A DNA stretch of 64,000 bases, taken from NCBI RefSeq assembly GCF_963576675.1, contig NC_088917.1, positions 73,332,610-73,396,609 on the forward strand, read 5' to 3'. Positions 58,113 to 64,000 of this stretch are shown here, piece by piece. How positions within the stretch are numbered: position 1 is the stretch's first letter; each line of letters opens with the position of its first letter. Origin of the DNA: Euphorbia lathyris (lineage: Eukaryota; Streptophyta; Magnoliopsida; Malpighiales; Euphorbiaceae). Under the pieces are notes generated by a model that was not told the DNA's origin, ran no database searches, and worked only from the letters and a program-made list of their open reading frames with translations. The position numbers and the translations under genes are program-made.

Positions 58113-59372
58113 ATGGCAAGACGAAAACACGTTGCCAACATGCGCCCCCCACGGTCCACTCGGGCCCGTACCTCCCGCACCCAAAATCAACAACTACATC
58201 AATCACCACCGCCCCCCGAACGGGAGGAAACACCGCCACTCACCCGCCAATACCGGGCTCCTTTCCATCTTCTCACCGAAGAAGAAGCCCAGTCCTACCA
58301 AACACTCTCCGCTGCCCACGTAATGGAGCTCCCGTACATTGAATGTAGCGTTCTTGATGGCTACAATGTTGGAGGTGCCTTTGAGGATCGCCTCTGTGCT
58401 CTAAATTGGCTCGATCACTATCGGGGACGCCACCACGTCTACTCTTTGTTGGTCGTGGAGTTCTACACCTCCCTAGAATCCAACAATGTTCCCGGTGCCG
58501 CCCTCTTCAACTTCCGCCTTCACAACCAACCTTTCTCCATTGACACACAATGGCTCCGCAACCATTTCACACATCAAGCGGAAGCGGGCATTGCACATTG
58601 GCCCGAGGGCGTCTCCCCTCGTGATTTTTGGACCTCCATCACCGGGTCCGACGATTACGACATTTCCAACCTCCGTTCGGCTTGCATCCGCGATCCAATC
58701 CTCCAACTTCTCCACCGCTTCATCTCCTTCTATTTTTCGAGAAAGTCCGAGTCCACCAAGGTCAATAAGCATGAGCTTTTGGCCCTCTATTGCTGTGCCA
58801 ACGGACTCTCTTACGACCTCTCCTATCTTGTGGCCATCAATCTCCACTCCATACCCATCCGAAAACGTGCCAAACTCGGGTTTGGCCACCTCATCACCAC
58901 CTTTGCCACCACCGCTCTCGGCGAGGCTGCCCTTGATCGCCTTCCAAGTCTTGAGCCTCGGCCCTTGGAGAAAAATTCCTTCAAATCTCTCAAGCGCCCT
59001 ACCTCCGGCCCGGGTGAAACTTCGGGGGCGGCCCACTCAAACGAGGACGAGGGCTCGGACTCGGACATGGGCCTCAATTTCAGTCCACCACCCCTCCACG
59101 ACTTCAATTCCCTCTATGCCCGGTTGGATATTTTGGAGGACAACCAACGCCGAGATCGGGCCCACTTCGACTCCCACTTCGATTCCCTCGATGCTCGCCT
59201 CAACGCCTCCGAGGTTCAAAGGCGTGAGGATCAGGCCCATCTCGATGCTCGCTCGACGCCCTCACCAACTCCTTCGCCTCCTACTTCAACATCCACGGCA
59301 ATCCTCCTCCGCCTCAACCTTCGTTCCCATTTCTTTGTTTCTATGTTTTCCTTTGTTTTGTGTTTATTTTAG
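58113..59372 (+). CDS. Athila ORF-1-type protein (PF03078-like), 3' end frameshifted
   Basis: About 420 codons from ATG 58113 (ACCATGGCA). The N-terminus is basic (MARRKHVANMRPPRSTRART), then a central domain with FHLLTEEEAQSYQTL, ECSVLDGYNVGGAFEDRL, FSIDTQWLRNHFTH and FGHLITTFATTALG, resembling the Athila retrotransposon ORF-1 family (PF03078). An acidic segment (SNEDEGSDSDMG) and coiled-coil repeats around LDARLNASE follow. Near 59249 one C seems lost from a repeated GCTCGCCTC motif, so the last ~40 residues are out of frame; the other frame continues LDALTNSFASYFNIHG. The role is unknown; the gene lies where other elements have env-like ORFs. The frame extends upstream to 57867 but carries the promoter there. 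Confidence 0.72.
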   Translation: MARRKHVANMRPPRSTRARTSRTQNQQLHQSPPPPEREETPPLTRQYRAPFHLLTEEEAQSYQTLSAAHVMELPYIECSVLDGYNVGGAFEDRLCALNWLDHYRGRHHVYSLLVVEFYTSLESNNVPGAALFNFRLHNQPFSIDTQWLRNHFTHQAEAGIAHWPEGVSPRDFWTSITGSDDYDISNLRSACIRDPILQLLHRFISFYFSRKSESTKVNKHELLALYCCANGLSYDLSYLVAINLHSIPIRKRAKLGFGHLITTFATTALGEAALDRLPSLEPRPLEKNSFKSLKRPTSGPGETSGAAHSNEDEGSDSDMGLNFSPPPLHDFNSLYARLDILEDNQRRDRAHFDSHFDSLDARLNASEVQRREDQAHLDARSTPSPTPSPPTSTSTAILLRLNLRSHFFVSMFSFVLCLF

Positions 59373-61151
59373 TTCGTTTTTCTTTTGTTGTTTTGTCTTC
59401 TTTTTGTGTTTTTATTGTACTTTTTTTTTCTTTTAATATATTTACGATTTTCCTTTATGTTTCGTTTACTTTTCTCTTTTCGTGTTCATTTTTCGCTGTT
59501 TATGCACCATTAATAACCTTCACGCAGGGCGTACTCCCTTTTACGCCCCGCGTGCTCGTCATTTTTCTTGCATAAAAATCTCAGAAATTCAAACACGCGG
59601 GACATCCCTCGTAGTGCGCCCCGCGTATTTGAGTCTCTGGTCAAAATGCACTTAAACCATACCTCCTACCCAAGGCACCCCCCTGGGCACGCCTCGCGTA
59701 GGCCCTGACCTTTAAGGGTCCTATTTTTAATTTAAATTCCATCTTTATTTTTGTTTTTGTTCTTTTGCGACGTCCTTGGAATAGACGCCATTTTAATAAC
59801 GCGGAGGACCGTGCAACCCCGCACTTACCGTTTGTTTTGCACTAACAAAAACAAAAATAATAATTAAATAAATAATAAAATAATTAAACTAATTTATTGA
59901 TTCTTTAATTTTTCCGACACACTAATACATTAATTAAAAGTTCCGTTATTTGTCCTTAGATGTAAAGACATTAATACAAAGGATCGGTTTTAGTAAGAAA
60001 TTTTAGTCTTAATTCTGAAGCTCTAGAATTTATGCAAAGCCTAGGTTCGTACTAAACAAAAGCATTGAGTCCTAACCCACAGGTCATCTCCATAATGAAA
60101 TTCAAAAAGGCAATAAAAACGGGATAGTTGAAAATTTGACGAGAACTTGAACGTACACAATTTAACCCAAAATTTTGTGAGATATTTTTTAGCCTAAAAG
60201 AGTTCGTACGAGAAATCTATTTCTTTCATAATTTTTTGAGAGTTTTGACTTCACTCGACTCATAGAGTTTGCACCTAATACCGGGTTAAGTACACTTATT
60301 TTGGTTAAAATGGCAATAGATGATAAAACGAACCCACTTAGTCTAATTCTTTTCTTAAATTATTTTTCTCGTTTTCATCAACCTCTAGGAAACCCCCTCG
60401 AGCCTATTAACCGACTTTTTTTATTAATACCCTCTTAACAATTAACCCTTTTTCCTCTTGTTTAAATGCCAACAAATAAAATTGCACCCGAAATAAGCCA
60501 AGGCCTTGATAAGTAAGCACCATAAGCTTTCGAAATCATTTTTGTGCCGCTCTCAAAACAAAAAGAAAAAGAAAAACACAATAAAGAGCAAAAGGCATTC
60601 TCAAGCTCCACCCGAGCAATTTCGAGTTATATTTTACAAACTTGCCAAGGCCGAAATAAAAACGCGGTGCGATCGTCAAATTGGTGTTTAAACTCGAGTT
60701 TCAAAAAATTAACCACTAAAAAGCCACCCACATTACAACCCCCTCCGGGTTCATTTTTAATATTACCTAGACCATAACATAGGAGGAAAAACCCGGATGA
60801 AAATGCAAACTCAAAGTGACTTCGAGTAAGTGCAAAGAAGAGTGCAAAAACACCAATCCACCAACATTCGAGCGTAAGAGTAAAATCCTTTGGTGAGGTA
60901 CTATCGGGTTCTCAAAAGATAATCAACCCCGTTAATATTGCCTATTAAATTTGATCATGGAGGTTTCAAACAAGTTTTTGGTCACTCATTTGTTTGCGTA
61001 GGTCCTTGCCGAAAATTTTGCATAAAACTTTAGCTTCGGAATCACGCACTTGGTAAAACCAACCGGCGGTTTATTTCTTAATAATCTCAATCCCTTCTCT
61101 TTCGATTTCTTTTACTTGAGGACAAGTAAAACTTTAAAGTCCGAGGAGGTT
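59373..61151. other. 3' untranslated region of the second Athila-type element
   Basis: Non-coding. Three more box pairs at 59522/59543, 59595/59616 and a decayed 59668/59689, about 73 bp apart. Before the right LTR comes CTTGAGGACAAGTAAAAC, usual in Athila tails. Confidence 0.65.
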
Positions 61152-62969
61152 TGATAGGGGCATTTCGTCCCTATCTTTTAGCGTGATTTACGGTTTAATT
61201 TTAGATGAAATAAACAAGTTTAATTGCAAAAATATAGTGTTTTAATAAAATAACGAAATAAAAATAAATTCCATACTTTCGGTTAATTTTCCCTATTTTT
61301 GAGTTAATTAGAAATAAAAACGCCAAGCTAACTCGGCTCTCGAGAATTGTATTTCAGGTACGAGCAAGGAATGAAATTCCACCGACATACGCGGGGCGTA
61401 TCTCCCTTCACGCGGGGCGTGGAACACTTGGTCAGAAATAATTGACTCAATCCACAGGCACCACGTGGGATCTAGTCACCAATATGCAGGGCGTATCAAC
61501 AACCACGCGAGGTGTGGAACATGTGTCAGAAATGATAAGCCTAATCCTGAAAGTCAGACTGCATGGTCTTCCTGAGTCAACTACCCTACGCGGGACGTAC
61601 CACCTTACACGCAGAGCGTGTAAGGAAGTTCTTCAATCCAAAAAGCTCAGAGACTCATTTACGCGGGGTGTGTTTCAGCTACGCGAGGCGTAAAAGACCC
61701 AATTCAAGCAATAAAATCTTAGAAACTCAACCACGCGAGGCGCACCCAAGTCTACGCAGGGCGTGGTTGAGACAATAAGATCTGGATTTGGTCCACATGC
61801 AGGAGATTTCTGACGGAATGAGCAACTACGCGAAGCGTACTCCACCATACGCGGGGCGTATCATAGGAATTCTGCAGAAAATAATGTTCCTCCATACTTG
61901 TATCTTGTGAAATTACAAATCTACCCTAGTTTGATGTGTATAAATAGGAGTGACTAGCACTCATTTAGAGACCTTACACCTTGGAGATACAATTCTAATA
62001 TAGTTAAAGCTCTTGTTAATTTTGTTTGAGATTGTATTTATAGAGAAAAACTCTTCCACCTTGAGAGCTTGTTCGTTGATTCCGGCATTCAATCAAAGTT
62101 CCGCTCCATCTCCGCTCACCAAGCTCGAAAGCTCCACCTCCAAGTCCTCAGAGATGGCCTTGAGTCCGGTTAGCTAGTTCCGAGGGTGGATTCTTCCCTT
62201 TTTACTTGCTAACTAGCTTGCACTCTTCCTATGTACTAGGCTTGGTTGTATTTCGTATTTACGCTTTCCATATTTATAATATATGATTTGCAATTTCCGT
62301 TTCTATATACGTGTTGATGCTTATTGCTTGTTTTGATACTCGTAATTGATTATTGTGTAGGAGAACACGATTTTCGACGCCATTCGGGCTATCTTTAGGG
62401 ATTCACATAGGTGTTGCCTTACCGGAAGTGACGATCCAGAAACCGTAGGAATTGACAAGCCACGAAACTTACGGGCCCTAATTTCTGATCCCGAGCATTA
62501 GACACGCCTTGACTAGGAACCACATAGTCTAAGTACTACATGGGTCGGTCACACTACACATAGTCGTCATTGCAAGAGTAAATCGTTAACCGTATATATA
62601 TTGGGAGTCATTGTTTGTCATATTTATAACTTATCGCCATCCACATCATTTCGTAGAGTTTTTGTTATATAAATTTGTCTCAACCGTAGTTAGGAGTAGT
62701 TTGTAGTTGTTCCCCGAATCAACTCAAAGTATTCACCGCCTAGATAACGTATAAAACCGAGTCGTCTAATACTTGTAGTTATAAATCCCGTGGATTCGAT
62801 ACCCGATCTTAACCGGATTATTACTTGATACGACGGGGTACACTTGCCCCTAAGTAGTGTCGTCTAGTAGAGATAGAGAATTTAGAAAGATCACATCCGT
62901 AGTCATAACGCGCTTATCATAATACACATTTCGTCGTTAAAAGAAAGCTCTACTAACCGCGCCCCATCA
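61152..62969 (+). repeat. 3' LTR of the second Athila-type element
   Basis: 1818 bp with the six modules at 61389, 61484, 61588, 61661, 61733 and 61828. Confidence 0.93.
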
Positions 62970-62974
62970 CTGAC

Positions 62975-64000
62975 CAAAGTGGAGCCGCTGAGTTACCACT
63001 TCAAGGGCTGACCAAAGGTAAAAACGACACTCAAATTGTTTTCACTGACCAATCTATACCTGCAGAGATTGTTAAAACACAACCAGCTCAAGACACTACA
63101 CTACCAAAAGAAATCAGAATCCCAAGAGGACACTCTGAAAGCGCCATTCTCGATGCTGCTGAGAATACCCTGATGACAAGGAATCAACTCAGGAGATACC
63201 TCAGCAATGTAGCTTTCGTCTCAAATCTGGAACCAAAGAATTTTTCAGAAGCTAAGAACGACGAGTTCTGGATGGGAGTAATGCAAGAAGAGCTTGATCA
63301 GTTCAAAAGAAATGAAGTTTGGGACTTGGTGCCAAATCTAAGAGGCCAGAAGACCATAGGAACAAGATGGGTCTTCCGCAACAAGCTAGATGAACAAGGG
63401 AATGTGGTCAGAAACAAAGCAAGACTTGTAGCCCAGGGCTACAGTCAGCAGGAAGGCATTGACTACGGTGAGACCTTCTCCCCAGTGGCAAGGCTTGAAG
63501 TAATTAGAATATTGTGCGCATATGCCAGTTTCATGAATTTTAAATTGTTTCAAATGGATGTCAAGAGTGCATTTCTTAATGGAGTTATAAATGAGGAAGT
63601 CTATGTTAATCAGCCTCCAGGGTTTGAGGATCATAAATTCCCAAACCATGTTTATAAACTCAAAAAGGCTATGTACGGTCTCAAGCAAGCACCACGTGCT
63701 TGGTATGAGAGGCTGACCAGTTTCCTGCTGACTAGAAATTATGTCAGAGGCAAGGCTGATACAACCTTATTCATTAAGAGAAAGGGTAAAGATACCCTGA
63801 TGGCTCAAATATATGTTGATGACATCATTTTTGGTGCTACTAATGAGTCTATGTGCAAGGAGTTTAGTAAGCAGATGCAGACTGAGTTTGAAATGTCAAT
63901 GACGGGAGAACTCAACTTCTTCATTGGACTTCAAATCAAACAAGAAAAGAATGGCATCTTCATCAGTCAAACGAAGTATGCTAAGGAGATATTGAAGAAA
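62975..64000 (+). CDS. Copia reverse transcriptase, partial, continues past window
   Basis: Resumes the Copia polyprotein after the Athila insertion, in frame 2. The linker (ESAILDAAENTLMTRNQLRR) leads into RT: EAKNDEFWMGVMQEELDQF, VWDLVPNLRGQKTIGTRWVF, ARLVAQGYSQQEGIDYGETF, MDVKSAFLNG, MYGLKQAPRAWYERL and the catalytic YVDDIIFG near 63815, then FFIGLQIKQEKNGIFISQ. It stays open to the right edge. The RT looks intact although Gag and integrase are broken; the RNase H and 3' LTR lie outside. Confidence 0.88.

Larger units (their letters stand above)
53591..62969 (+). mobile_element. Second Athila-type element, gag plus ORF-1, no pol
   Basis: Two 1818-bp LTRs (53591-55408, 61152-62969), each TGATAGGGGCATTTCG to GCCCCATCA, with CTGAC duplications. 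Primer site TGGCGCCGTTGCCGGGGA follows the left LTR. A Gag frame and an ORF-1-type gene remain; protease, RT, RNase H and integrase are absent between 57098 and 58113. A purine stretch GAGGAGGTT precedes the right LTR. The element carries a two-box GC-rich module in many copies. Confidence 0.92.
49237..64000 (+). mobile_element. Copia retrotransposon, probably SIRE lineage, partial and split
   Basis: 5' LTR 49237-50447, initiator-Met primer site, Gag with three zinc knuckles, protease, integrase and RT in Copia order (integrase before RT). The element is split at 53590 by a 9.4-kb Athila-type element (CTGAC duplicated at 53586-53590 and 62970-62974) and runs off the right edge. Several stops and frameshifts make it inactive in Gag and in the protease-integrase part. 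Confidence 0.88.

Noticed and set aside
58473..59107. Long minus-strand frames opposite Athila ORF-1
   Set aside because: Shadows of the GC-rich coding strand; no domain of their own.

Overview
The window is plant nuclear DNA, almost certainly from a eudicot. It holds one recognisable host gene, a four-exon WUSCHEL-related homeobox gene of the WOX1/LAM1/MAEWEST type on the minus strand (36392-39332). Nearly everything else is transposable-element sequence, nested up to four deep, or AT-rich spacer. There are no bacterial features, no CRISPR array, and no rRNA or tRNA gene that I can support.

Layout. 1-4036: a decayed L1-type LINE, running in from outside the window. 4037-5914 and about 7776-18456: two diverged copies of one long AT-rich unit. 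Copy 2 is broken by five insertions: a young Tat-type Gypsy element (8488-14969), a Mutator-like MITE, a 5'-truncated LINE, a 1.1-kb insertion with a 9-bp duplication, and a small MITE. 19880-29172: an old Copia fragment split by an internally deleted Athila element (20022-28123), with a 142-bp duplication at the insertion site. 29.2-35.7 kb: spacer holding a 5'-truncated LINE, several MITEs, a SINE containing a hairpin, and a hAT element. 35.7-39.5 kb: the WOX1 gene, with tandem arrays in two introns and directly after its stop codon. 40.1-46.3 kb: a duplicated host segment holding a Tourist-like MITE, which itself holds a minus-strand LTR element with no coding capacity. 46.9-48.1 kb: a large foldback element. 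48.4-49.1 kb: a LINE fragment. 49.2-64.0 kb: a Copia element, probably SIRE lineage, leaving the window on the right and split at 53590 by a second Athila-type element (53591-62969).

Shared themes. All four LTR elements with both ends visible lack reverse transcriptase and integrase, so they would depend on enzymes supplied elsewhere. Three of them keep Gag reading frames. Two carry an extra gene: the Tat element has an intact antisense gene with three introns that can be joined in frame (667 codons), and the second Athila has an ORF-1-type gene behind its own TATA box. That same Athila carries about 21 copies of a two-box module (two 11-bp ACGCGGGGCGT-like boxes set 20-21 bp apart, often every ~73 bp) upstream of both of its promoters. 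This module, the antisense gene, the 142-bp flanking duplication, and the amplification of the last WOX1 codons into its 3' flank are the observations I rate highest.
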